From JAXHLG01 sp034522495 (GTDB lineage Bacteria; Patescibacteriota; Minisyncoccia; Moranbacterales; DUUL01), in the NCBI GenBank assembly GCA_034522495.1, contig JAXHLG010000002.1, positions 744,001 through 808,000 on the forward strand: a stretch of 64,000 nucleotides of DNA, read 5' to 3'. The notes under the pieces were generated by a model. That model ran no database searches and was not told where the DNA came from. It worked only from the letters and a program-made list of their open reading frames with translations. The position numbers and the translations under genes are program-made. This document shows positions 39,166-47,028 of this stretch, one piece after another; positions within the stretch are counted from its first letter, which is position 1, and each line of letters starts with the position of its first letter.

Positions 39166-39358
39166 AAAAAAGCCAATCTCGGCGATCGGCTTTGGTTTAT
39201 CTGAAACTTTTTGCATCTTTTCAAACAAATCAAAGCCGATCGTACGCTCCGTACAACAACCCCGCCTTCATAATGACTTTGATTTGATTGTTTTTCATAA
39301 AATACATCTTTAAGATATCTCCATTTCTCAATATATCTTTATACAAAATTCCTGTCAA
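39166..39358 (-). promoter_or_regulatory. Attenuator D for the 129-residue protein
   Basis: Promoter TTGACA (39353-39358), 17-base spacer, TATATT (39330-39335). Segments in plus coordinates: 1/2 hairpin GTACG (39242-39246) with CGTAC (39250-39254); 2 CAAAGCCGATCG (39231-39242); 3 CGATCGGCTTTG (39183-39194); 4 AAGCCAAT (39170-39177). Segments 2 and 3 are complementary over 12 perfect bases. Segments 3 and 4 form an 8-bp stem followed by six U. Either antiterminator or terminator can form, not both. Confidence 0.75.
39230..39298 (-). CDS. Leader peptide, 22 residues
   Basis: MKNNQIKVIMKAGLLYGAYD, then RL. The last codons (LLYGAYDRL) overlap pairing segments 1 and 2. The control residue is not obvious; two TAC (Tyr) or the LL pair are candidates. 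The stop TGA lies at the start of segment 2. Confidence 0.6.
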   Translation of the reverse strand: MKNNQIKVIMKAGLLYGAYDRL

Positions 39359-39527
39359 GAGGATGTAACAGAGGATGTAACAGGGTGTCAACGGGCATGC
39401 AATTGATGTGCATGCAACAGATGTAACAGATAATGTTTTTAACGTTTTCAAAATATACCCGGACTTTCAATAAACAATCAAGAGCCGTGGCAAATCTCTT
39501 CTATCAATATTTAGTCGCTTAAATAAT

Positions 39528-40238
39528 TCACATCCTCATATACTTATCCCAATAATTATAAAGTTCGGCGGTGGAGTAAACGTCCTGCATGTTGTATTCG
39601 GCGATTTTCTTGTATTCTTTGTTTTTGAACAAACCGGCAACTTCGTTGCCATCCACTCCATCTTCCTTGGGGCTTTTGATGCCGAAGGCTCGGCAGGCCA
39701 AATGCAAATTCGGCCTTCTGAAGACCGCTCCATAGAAGGTCAAGTGATCCATCAGATCCACATGCTTGGCTCCGGTTTTCTGCATAGATAAATACCGATT
39801 GGACATTAAGTCTTTGCTGGGTTTAATCTCGTGGATAGCCGAGCGGATCATTATAAATGGCACATCAAAGCCCTTGCCGTTGAAAGTAATAAACTCATCG
39901 GCGTGTTCAGCCACTTTCCAGAAGTTTTCCAAAATTTCCTTTTCCGTGCAAGGCCGATATTTAATTCCGTTTTTTTCGGTTTCTTTCAAGTTTTTACCCG
40001 GCGCTTGAAAATAAACCGCGCCTGTTTGAGAATTGTTCTCCAAAGCAGCGACAGAAACAATTTCTCCGGTCAAAGGAGAAAATCCCAAGCCCTCCTTGAT
40101 GTCTTTAATGCCTTTATCTTTTTCCTCCTTAGTTTTGGCCGTTCTTTCTACCCAATCAGTCAAAACTTTCTGAGTGGTTTTGTCAATTTTCTCAAAATCT
40201 TCTCCCACCGTTTCAATGTCAAACACAATTTTTTTCAT
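39528..40238 (-). CDS. DEDD-type 3'-5' exonuclease (PolB-exo-like)
   Basis: 236 residues. Exonuclease motifs: FDIET (5-9), FNGKGFDVPFIMIR (about 118-131) and YNMQDVYSTAEL near the C-terminus (DEDDy type). This fits predicted PolB-like proofreading exonucleases that stand alone. It degrades DNA or RNA from the 3' end using two metals. No polymerase gene nearby. The spacer 39359-39527 has no gene. Confidence 0.85.
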   Translation of the reverse strand: MKKIVFDIETVGEDFEKIDKTTQKVLTDWVERTAKTKEEKDKGIKDIKEGLGFSPLTGEIVSVAALENNSQTGAVYFQAPGKNLKETEKNGIKYRPCTEKEILENFWKVAEHADEFITFNGKGFDVPFIMIRSAIHEIKPSKDLMSNRYLSMQKTGAKHVDLMDHLTFYGAVFRRPNLHLACRAFGIKSPKEDGVDGNEVAGLFKNKEYKKIAEYNMQDVYSTAELYNYWDKYMRM

Positions 40239-40382
40239 ACATATTTATTAATTTTTATATAAACAATATCTCCAAAACCCTTTAACAAAAAAGCAAAAAC
40301 CATGATACTTTGTTTGTATGTATGCAAACATGCAAACAAAGCATCCTCTATTAAAAACCGCCGGCTTATTGCGCTTTGCATC

Positions 40383-40895
40383 TTAATCGCGCTCCTTACT
40401 CCCGCACAACCGCTGGATCAGCCAGCCGCTGAGGAAAGAGAAAATGATGATGTAAACGGAAATAATAATCGTGAAAGCCAAGCCGAAATAATAGACCATT
40501 ACCGGGAAAAAGGGAATTTTAACATTTCTGTTATAGAGAAAAACAGCAATAAGCGAGTTTTTCATTCCTTTTTTCCTCATATCCTCAAGCAAAGGAAACA
40601 GCACATAAGGCGGCCCGGAAATCAAAATTCCGGTTATCATAGCCCAAATCCAGCCTTTCCAGCCGGACTCTTCACCCAAGTGCTTTCTGATTTTGTCCGT
40701 ATGGAGAAATTTGTTGATTACAAACATAATTCCCAGCACCAAAACCAGAACAGGAATCAACCGCAAGAACATTTTCCCAGTCTCCTGCAAGCCGGTCATC
40801 ACCAAGCCAAAATCCAAAAACGCCGCACCGGCATAAACCGCCAGCACCGCCAGCAAGAATTTAATACTCAAGCTTGTTCTTTTAAGCCGCTCCAT
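40383..40895 (-). CDS. Permease, second half (DUF318/ArsP-like)
   Basis: 170 residues with four or five membrane segments (FLLAVLAVYAGAAFLDFGLV, LIPVLVLVLGIMFVINKF, WAMITGILISGPPYVLFPLL, VMVYYFGLAFTIIISVYIII). The ISGPPYVLFPLL phrase matches the C-terminal half of permeases of the DUF318 (ArsP-like) family. It overlaps the preceding gene by 14 bases, so the two halves are made together. In other organisms they are one protein. Substrate unknown. Confidence 0.75.
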   Translation of the reverse strand: MERLKRTSLSIKFLLAVLAVYAGAAFLDFGLVMTGLQETGKMFLRLIPVLVLVLGIMFVINKFLHTDKIRKHLGEESGWKGWIWAMITGILISGPPYVLFPLLEDMRKKGMKNSLIAVFLYNRNVKIPFFPVMVYYFGLAFTIIISVYIIIFSFLSGWLIQRLCGSKERD

Positions 40896-41307
40896 TGAAT
40901 AAATTTAATGTCAAAACTGTCGCCACCGCGATCACAATAGAAAAAACAAAACTGATAAAATTCCGCCATAAAGCAAATTTCTTCCCCAAATGCTTGATCT
41001 CCAACGGCAGCATCACCGAGCCAACCGTGGCCCAGGCTAACATAAAAGCCGTTATCGCCACCAGGCTAACCCCTGCGCTCAACAACTCCCCTCCAACCAC
41101 ATAACTGGTCACCGGAATACCAAAGGATATGCTTCCGGCTAAGGCGCCGATCAAGGGGTCCAGCAAATAATTGCCGGTAAAAATATCCGCGTAAGAATCT
41201 CTTAGCAAGGGATTAAGCAAATTAATAATCAATAAAATCCCCGCCATTATCGGAATGGAAGTCTTAAACGTCCTCAATGCTTTCAAAAACGCCTCCTTGG
41301 AAGTCAA
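40882..41307 (-). CDS. Permease, first half (DUF318/ArsP-like)
   Basis: 141 residues, four membrane segments (SIPIMAGILLIINLLNPLLR, LIGALAGSISFGIPVTSYVV, AGVSLVAITAFMLAWATVGS, FISFVFSIVIAVATVLTLNL). The GSISFGIPVTSYVVGGELL phrase is typical of the N-terminal half of the same permease family. Overlaps the start of 40383-40895. No Cys-containing metal motif seen. Confidence 0.75.
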   Translation of the reverse strand: MTSKEAFLKALRTFKTSIPIMAGILLIINLLNPLLRDSYADIFTGNYLLDPLIGALAGSISFGIPVTSYVVGGELLSAGVSLVAITAFMLAWATVGSVMLPLEIKHLGKKFALWRNFISFVFSIVIAVATVLTLNLFNGAA

Positions 41308-41329
41308 TGTCTTGCTTTAATAATTAGGG

Positions 41330-41530
41330 CCTGCCCCGCATTGCGGGGCAAATAAGGTAAAATATTTATATTTTTAAAGCGGTGCGAAATTAAATTAAGC
41401 TTCGCACATTTAGCATCCCCCATAAATCTGCGCTTGCCCCGTTGCTGCGAAGTAGTTTTACGGGGTGGTAATGCGCATAAAATAAGCGGGGTATAGAATT
41501 TTTTGAAATTCCTATACGATAAATATAAAA
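41330..41530. repeat. Repeat Q followed by repeat R1 (P8 hairpin present)
   Basis: Q: GGGCCTG, hairpin CCCCGC/GCGGGG, CAAATAAGGTAAAAT. R: AAATTAAGCTTCGCACATTT to CCTATACGATAA. R copies also at 50044-50184 and 53097-53196. R1 and R2 contain a CCCCGT ... ACGGGG hairpin after AAATCTGCG; R3 lacks it. The spacer 41308-41586 has no gene. Confidence 0.65.
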
Positions 41531-41586
41531 ATTTTGCATTTTGAATTGTCATTTTGAATTTTGCATTTTGAGTTTTGAGTTTCTAA

Positions 41587-42141
41587 TCATATCTTCCTCA
41601 ACTTCCTCGAATGCCTCTTGTAATCAGCGATAGTTTTCCCCACCAACTCCCAGAACCTCTTGGAGTGATTCATTTCTCCCAGGTGGCAAAGTTCGTGCAC
41701 TATCAAATAATCCACTAACTCATCCGGCAAAAAAATGATCCGGTAATTAAAATTCAAGTGTCTCTTAGTCGAACAACTGCCCCAGCGCGTCCGCTGGTCT
41801 CTTATCGCAATCCGCCTGTATTCAAATCCGTAAAATTGATTATAATGTATTAACCGCCTGTAAACAAGCATTCTGGCATTTTCCTTGTTTCTCAAGTATT
41901 CCGCTCTTCCGCCCCAGTTCAAAAGCCGGTCCTGTTCGCTTTGGACTTTTTCCAACTGTTTTTTAATCCAGTCCTTTTTCTCCAGCAAAAAATTCTCCGC
42001 TTTTCGCTCTCCGATCCACCAGGGATAAGAAACAGAAACCTCCCCTCGGCTATTGACCGAAATCCGCAAAGCGTTCAAACCTCTTTTACGCCGAAAAAAG
42101 CACCTCAAATTTTCCCCGTCCAATTTAATTTCCTTTTTCAT
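41587..42141 (-). CDS. YgjP-like zinc metalloprotease (DUF45)
   Basis: 184 residues. The RWGSCSTKRHLNFNYRIIFL stretch and the zinc site VHELCHLGEMNHSKRFW (HExxH with a third His) define the YgjP/SprT-like family. The start MKKEIKLDGENLRCFFRRKR matches the family's N-terminal beta domain. Cytoplasmic, no signal. Physiological substrate unknown. Confidence 0.88.
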   Translation of the reverse strand: MKKEIKLDGENLRCFFRRKRGLNALRISVNSRGEVSVSYPWWIGERKAENFLLEKKDWIKKQLEKVQSEQDRLLNWGGRAEYLRNKENARMLVYRRLIHYNQFYGFEYRRIAIRDQRTRWGSCSTKRHLNFNYRIIFLPDELVDYLIVHELCHLGEMNHSKRFWELVGKTIADYKRHSRKLRKI

Positions 42142-42308
42142 GTGTTTGTATTATAAATCTTGAATTATGTATTATGAAGCCCGCATGATGCCACCGATTA
42201 GCAAAATTATTATAATAATTAACAAAACACAGCCTACAAATCCCAAACAAAGCACAAATTACAATCTAAAAATTACAAACTTCTTTATTTTTGTGTTTTT
42301 AATGATTC

Positions 42309-42354
42309 ATTCAGAAGTTCGAATTCTGCGGACGCAGAAGTCGAACTTCTGAAT
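42309..42354. repeat. Twin-hairpin repeat P4, copy 2
   Basis: ATTCAGAAGTTCGAATTCTG and inverted partner around CGGACG. Near-identical to the 38097 copy. Confidence 0.7.
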
Positions 42355-42418
42355 CTCCTTCTTCTTTGTACTGCATTACGCAAATTTATGCCTTTATATT
42401 TAATCCGATCACTGGGGC

Positions 42419-42440
42419 ACACTTTTATTTCAAACCTAGC
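42419..42440 (-). mobile_element. Solo end of the 30183-31516 type insertion sequence
   Basis: In minus sense GGCTAGGTTTGAAATAAAAG, identical over 20 bases to the left end of the insertion sequence, then a related GTGCCCC. The rest of the element is absent. The spacer 42142-42565 has no gene. Confidence 0.55.
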
Positions 42441-42565
42441 CAATAGTTGGGGGTAATCAGTGAGCAATTGATTAATATCTACATTAACAATAAAACAATT
42501 GAACAATTGAACAATTTATCCCATAAATTTTTCCCATTAAACCAATATGCTAATACACCAATAAA

Positions 42566-42991
42566 CTAATCCTCTTCTTGATCCCGCTTTATCACCACCC
42601 CATGCAACTCAATCTCTTCCGGACACAGCCATCCGAAATCCCTGGAATCATAAGAGTTAGCTTTGTTGTCGCCTTCCACCCATAGGCAGCCTTTTTCGTT
42701 TTTGGCAATCAATCTTTTAGTTAAAATATCAATATCGTCATTTTTCTGTTTGCATTTCCGGCAAGTGAATACAATGATATCATTCTCGGAAACTCTCGCC
42801 TCCGGATCCACCGTCAGCTCGGCTCCCTCCCGGATAGTCGGCAGCATAGAATCCCCCTGGCCGACAAAATACTCCAAGCGATCCTGTCTCTGCTTCTGCT
42901 CCGCCATCCTAAATATCAAAACGGCGGCCATAACCAAAAACAGTCCCGCAAAAATTTTTTCCACTAAACTCGACCGCCTCCAACCCATCAA
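42566..42991 (-). CDS. Signal peptidase I-like S26 protein
   Basis: 141 residues. N-terminal membrane segment (IFAGLFLVMAAVLIF), nucleophile Ser48 in GDSMLPTI and general base Lys92 in LTKRLIA, then WVEGDNKANSYDSRDFGWL, the usual final box. This is the Ser-Lys type, unlike the Ser-His SipW-like enzyme at 21707. A CRKCKQKN insertion between DIIVFT and the Lys box contains two Cys. It is smaller than classical LepB, so it may serve as the general signal peptidase or process a special set. Confidence 0.85.
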   Translation of the reverse strand: MMGWRRSSLVEKIFAGLFLVMAAVLIFRMAEQKQRQDRLEYFVGQGDSMLPTIREGAELTVDPEARVSENDIIVFTCRKCKQKNDDIDILTKRLIAKNEKGCLWVEGDNKANSYDSRDFGWLCPEEIELHGVVIKRDQEED

Positions 42992-43182
42992 AAAATTTTA
43001 TTTTTTATTTTTCCCCAAAGGTTCCACCCTGAGAAAAATTTCGCAATTTCCTTATTTCCAGCAATTTCAACTATATATCCATTTATATCAACCATATTTC
43101 TGTCGGTTTCCATCAGTTTCTAGGAATTTCTACTAATCTCAATAAGTTTTTATTATATATCCACTTTTATCCATGATATTAT

Positions 43183-43350
43183 GAAACCACTGAAGAATTG
43201 ATTATTTTGAAAATTTTGTCATTCTGATGAAAATCAGAATCTCTTTACAAAGCCTTTTTCGGTAATCATTAGATCTGAATCCCTCCAAAGGCGGACACGG
43301 CCCGTCAAAGCCGGGTAAACAAGTTCAGAATGACATTCTTCAGTGGTTTC
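43183..43350. mobile_element. MITE copy F with 7-bp target duplication
   Basis: Perfect inverted ends GAAACCACTGAAGAAT, flanked by ATATTAT on both sides (43176-43182 and 43351-43357). First loop site empty (ATTCTGATGAAAATCAGAAT). Second site holds two hairpins in tandem (CCTCCAAAGGCGG and CCCGTCAAAGCCGGG). The spacer 42992-43412 contains no gene. Confidence 0.9.
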
Positions 43351-43412
43351 ATATTATAATTCAAACAGCAATTTAACAATGGAGCAATGGAGCAATGGAG
43401 CAATTAAATATC

Positions 43413-44201
43413 TTATCTATAAAAAACAAAAAACATTATCACCGCTGCCAGCAGCAATCGGTAATAGAAAAACCAATGATAGCCGATTTTTTCAATAAAT
43501 TTCAGGAGTCCGGCAATGGCCAGATAACCGCTCAAAAAAGCCGCGAATATTCCCGCGGCCTCAGCCATGCCAACCCCTCCCGCAAAAAAATCCCCCGCCT
43601 TATATACAGAAGCGCCGAAAATCACCGGGGTCGCCATCAAAAATGAAAACCTGGCCGCCGATTTCCTGGTCATTCCCAGAGCCATTCCGGCTGTCATAGT
43701 AATTCCCGAGCGCGACGTCCCGGGCACAATAGCCAGGGCCTGAGCCAAGCCGATCAAGATTGCGTCCTTGAATCCCGCCTGCCCAAACTCTCTTTTTTTC
43801 TGAAAATATTTATCCGCCAAAAACAAAAGCAGACCGAAGAAAACGAGCGTGAAAGCAACAATCAGCGGACTTCGAAATACGCTTTCGGCTAGATCATTCA
43901 AAAAAAAGCCGGCCAGCACTCCGGGGACAGTAGCCACAGCCAAGATCCACAAATACATTTCATTATAATTCCCCGCTTTTTTCCCGGAAACAGCGGCTTT
44001 AAATATATCAATCCAATCCTTTGCAAAATAAGCTATAACAGCCAAAAGAGTTCCAAAATGAAGCGCTACGTCAAAAGACAAACCGCTATCCTGCCAGCCA
44101 AAAAGCCAAGGCGTCAAAACCAGATGCCCCGAAGAGGAAATCGGCAAAAATTCCGTTATGCCCTGAATAATTCCCAATATTAAAGACTGCAATATATCCA
44201 T
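43413..44201 (-). CDS. uppP: Undecaprenyl-diphosphatase
   Basis: 262 residues, eight membrane segments. Catalytic motifs ITEFLPISSSGHL (15-27, Glu and Ser) and PGTSRSGIT (Arg) are intact. It recycles the lipid carrier undecaprenyl pyrophosphate to the monophosphate for wall and glycan synthesis. The murG, LCP and glycosyltransferase genes in the window would use the same carrier. Its upstream side begins with an 8-bp array and a P5 twin hairpin. Confidence 0.95.
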   Translation of the reverse strand: MDILQSLILGIIQGITEFLPISSSGHLVLTPWLFGWQDSGLSFDVALHFGTLLAVIAYFAKDWIDIFKAAVSGKKAGNYNEMYLWILAVATVPGVLAGFFLNDLAESVFRSPLIVAFTLVFFGLLLFLADKYFQKKREFGQAGFKDAILIGLAQALAIVPGTSRSGITMTAGMALGMTRKSAARFSFLMATPVIFGASVYKAGDFFAGGVGMAEAAGIFAAFLSGYLAIAGLLKFIEKIGYHWFFYYRLLLAAVIMFFVFYR

Positions 44202-44231
44202 TCTAAATGTTTAGATGATTATATAATAGCC

Positions 44232-44266
44232 TGGAGGCTGAACCTCCAGTGGAGGTTCAGCCTCCA
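44232..44266. repeat. Twin-hairpin repeat P5
   Basis: TGGAGGCTGAACCTCC and its inverted partner around AGT. Single arms also at 31750-31764 and 46979-46994. Confidence 0.7.
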
Positions 44267-44382
44267 CTTTTAAGCTCTCTTGTTTAAATGTTTAAATGTT
44301 TAAATGTTCAGATGACCCTACCATTTTACCACATTCATCCATAAATAAAACCCCTCCAAATAAATCCCAAATTCAAACCCCG

Positions 44383-45449
44383 GTGCCCCTTTTTCTCAAA
44401 CAAGATTAAGAGTAGTATATTCGCAATAGATTTCAGCTAATAATTAATTGTGAATATGCAGCCGATAACTTTTTATGAAAGAGAAATAATCGAAGTTTCT
44501 TTGAGGCTAAAAAGAAAGAAAGCTTGGATAGCTCGAAAATTGGGCAGGGATTATTCTGTCATTAAAAGAGAGATTAAAAGAAATTCAGGGGAGCATCTGC
44601 CCTACAGAGCAATAGATGCCCAGTACTTTATGGAAAGGAGGGCTAAAAATACTAACAAGAGAAAACTGGATAAAGAAAAGAATCGGAAATTGAAAGAATA
44701 CGTGGAGAAAAAAATTAGCGGGGATTGGTCACCGGAACAGATTGCTGGAAGATTAAAAGAGGAACCGCCTCCGGGGATTATGGAAACTATTAGCTATGAG
44801 AGTATCTATGACTATATCTACAACGGAGCAGAAAAGCACAAAGAACTCTACCGGCATTTAAGAGTTGGGAGAAAGCAAAGGCAGAAAAGATATTTTCGCA
44901 AAAAGCAAGGAAATAAGCTGAAAAATAGGGTTTCTATTCATTTAAGGCCAAAAGAGGCAGACAAGAAAAAAGAGTATGGGCACTGGGAAACAGACTTGGT
45001 GGAATTCGGCAGAAAACAGAAAGAGAATTTATCGGTTAAATATGAAAGAAAGGGAATGCTTTGCCGGCTTCACAAAGTATGGGGCAAATCAGCAATGGAG
45101 AATGAGGATTCTATTGCGGATACTATAGAGGGCTTCCCTAAATCTTGGGTTAAAAGCATGACCAGAGACAACGGAGGAGAAAATGCTAAGCATTTGGAAA
45201 CCTTGGAAAACTTTGATGTCCCTTCTTACTTCTGCGATCCTTATTGCTCTTGGCAGAAAGGAGGGGTAGAAAATCTTAACAAACTTATTAGGCAATATTT
45301 TCCCAAGAAGGGAGATATTGCGAATGCTACGGAAAAAGATATACTGTTAGTGCAGGAAAGACTTAATAACCGTCCCAGGAAATCGCTTAACTATTTAACC
45401 CCCAATGAAATTTTTGTGAAACGCTCTTAATTTTTTAAAAAAGGGGCAC
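44383..45449 (+). mobile_element. IS30-family insertion sequence
   Basis: Ends GTGCCCCTTTTT (44383-44394) and AAAAAAGGGGCAC (45437-45449), with extended match to ATTAAGAG further inside on both sides. 1067 bp, one intact transposase. No clear target duplication. Confidence 0.88.
44456..45430 (+). CDS. IS30-family transposase
   Basis: About 324 residues. N-terminal HTH (IIEVSLRLKRKKAWIARKLG) and the IS30 core: GDWSPEQIAGRLKEE, GHWETDLVEFG (first Asp), MTRDNGGEN (second Asp), SWQKGGVENLNKLIRQYFPK (Glu), ending RPRKSLNYLTPNEIF. All three catalytic acids are present, so it should be active. I use ATG at 44456; a GTG two codons earlier is possible. Confidence 0.95.
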   Translation: MQPITFYEREIIEVSLRLKRKKAWIARKLGRDYSVIKREIKRNSGEHLPYRAIDAQYFMERRAKNTNKRKLDKEKNRKLKEYVEKKISGDWSPEQIAGRLKEEPPPGIMETISYESIYDYIYNGAEKHKELYRHLRVGRKQRQKRYFRKKQGNKLKNRVSIHLRPKEADKKKEYGHWETDLVEFGRKQKENLSVKYERKGMLCRLHKVWGKSAMENEDSIADTIEGFPKSWVKSMTRDNGGENAKHLETLENFDVPSYFCDPYCSWQKGGVENLNKLIRQYFPKKGDIANATEKDILLVQERLNNRPRKSLNYLTPNEIFVKRS

Positions 45450-45497
45450 TAAATTCTTGAATCTTTAAATGAAAGGGTTTTCTCTTTTTTTGCCTAT

Positions 45498-45884
45498 CTA
45501 TCTCTTCCAAAGCCCGTGCACGTTGCAGTATTCCCTGGCTGTCATTTTTTCCGGCTCGTAATCGAGGTAAAATTCAGCTTCCGGCTGCTCGCCCGGCTTC
45601 AAGAGCTTTCTTTCATACAATTCCCCGTCAACCCAAAGTTCAATCCATTCAATGTAGTGCTCTTCTTCCATCGGGTGAAGCACAGAACCGACTTTGGCTT
45701 TGTAGCCGGAATCAGTTTTCTCCAGAACCGGCACGTGTTTTTCCTCCAGCCCCTCTTCCTCAGTTTTCTCCTGCTTTAACTCCATTGGCTGCCCGCAACA
45801 GACCAACTCGCCTTCCCCGGTGTGCAAAACTTCCACAATATTCCCGCACACATTGCACTTGTAAATTTGTTTTAGCTTAGTCAT
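45498..45884 (-). CDS. dfx: Desulfoferrodoxin (superoxide reductase)
   Basis: 128 residues. N-terminal desulforedoxin domain with Cys10, Cys13, Cys29, Cys30 (YKCNVCGN, VCCGQPM). The C-terminal superoxide reductase domain has EKHVPV, HPMEEEHYIEWIE and YCNVHGLW as ligands of the reactive iron. It reduces superoxide to peroxide without making oxygen, typical of anaerobes. Rubrerythrin is the next gene upstream. Confidence 0.95.
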   Translation of the reverse strand: MTKLKQIYKCNVCGNIVEVLHTGEGELVCCGQPMELKQEKTEEEGLEEKHVPVLEKTDSGYKAKVGSVLHPMEEEHYIEWIELWVDGELYERKLLKPGEQPEAEFYLDYEPEKMTAREYCNVHGLWKR

Positions 45885-46153
45885 AATGATTCATTTAAAC
45901 ATTTAATCATTTAATCATTTAAACAATAATTTTAAAAGTTCCAAAATTTAAAATTTTATAATTGAAATTAGCCTTTAACAATAAGCAATAACACCGAGTA
46001 ATAACAACTGAAATATGACTAACTGATAACTGTGGATGGGTTTTAGTTTTAAGATGTGGCTTTGCGTTTTGACTTTTGCGTTTTGACATCATCACTAATA
46101 GTACTAAATCCAGAGACGACGCGCATTCAATTAAAAAACATTCCGATACACAA

Positions 46154-46741
46154 CTAAAATTCCTCGCATTTCACCTGATAATATGCCTTGGGGTGATCGC
46201 AGGAGGGGCATTCTTCCGGCGGTTCAGTGCCAACATGCTCATAGCCGCACTCTCGGCAAACCCAAGCCACTTCTTCGTCTCTCTTGAAGACTTTCTGGCT
46301 TTCCATGTTTTCAATCAATTTTCTATACCGCTCCTCGTGATGAGCCTCCGCTTTGGCAATCGACCTCAGCCTGGCTGCAATTTCATCAAAACCCTCCTCT
46401 TCAGCATCCTTGGCAAATTTTTGATACATATCCGTATGCTCATAATTTTCTCCATCAGCGGCCGCTTTCAAATTCTCCAAAGTTGTATCCCATTTAGTCG
46501 GAACAAAAGAATCCGGCGTATAAATCGGATCCGTTTCCTCGCCGCCTTGGTTTTTCAACTCTTGGATATGGCGAAAAAGCCATTTGGCGTGCTCTTTTTC
46601 TTGCTCGGCAGTCTCAAGAAAAATCGCCGCAATCTGCTCGTAACCTTCCTTTTTTGCCGTTTTGGCATAAAAAGTATATCGGTTCCTGGCCTGGCATTCT
46701 CCCACAAACGCCTCCGCCAGATTTTTCAATGTCTTTTCCAT
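46154..46741 (-). CDS. rbr: Rubrerythrin
   Basis: 195 residues. Four-helix ferritin-like domain with two diiron motifs (FVGECQARNRYTFYAKTA and LRSIAKAEAHHEERYRKL). A rubredoxin domain at the C-terminus follows (WVCRECGYEHVG, ECPSCDHPKAYYQV). It reduces hydrogen peroxide, completing the pathway begun by desulfoferrodoxin. The spacer 45885-46153 holds only 8-bp arrays and GTTTTGAC-type words. Confidence 0.95.
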   Translation of the reverse strand: MEKTLKNLAEAFVGECQARNRYTFYAKTAKKEGYEQIAAIFLETAEQEKEHAKWLFRHIQELKNQGGEETDPIYTPDSFVPTKWDTTLENLKAAADGENYEHTDMYQKFAKDAEEEGFDEIAARLRSIAKAEAHHEERYRKLIENMESQKVFKRDEEVAWVCRECGYEHVGTEPPEECPSCDHPKAYYQVKCEEF

Positions 46742-46789
46742 TTTTTATATGTATTTAATTATTAAATAATCTAAACATAAAAACAAAAA

Positions 46790-47028
46790 TTGTTTAAATG
46801 TTTATATGTTTAAATGTTTATATGAAACAAACAACGCGAAAGCTGCCCTTGCACTACCTCCTATCTACCGATTATTTCCAAAGAAGTGTTCGGGAACAAG
46901 GGTTGAATCGGAAATGGCTCGGACAGCTTTCATCACTTACTACAAAATCCCAATAATTTTCTTTCTTGATGATGGCCTGGAGGCTGAACCTCCACTTTCA
47001 AACTCTTTTGTTTAGGTGCTCAAATGAA
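46790..47028. repeat. 8-bp arrays and single P5 arm
   Basis: ATGTTTATATGTTTAAATG-type array at 46790-46823 and a single P5 hairpin (GGAGGCTGAACCTCC) at 46979-46994. No gene visible. Confidence 0.5.

Noticed and set aside
44383..45449. IS30 as source of the MITE family
   Set aside because: Ends GTGCCCCTTTTT do not resemble GAAACCACTGAAGAAT.
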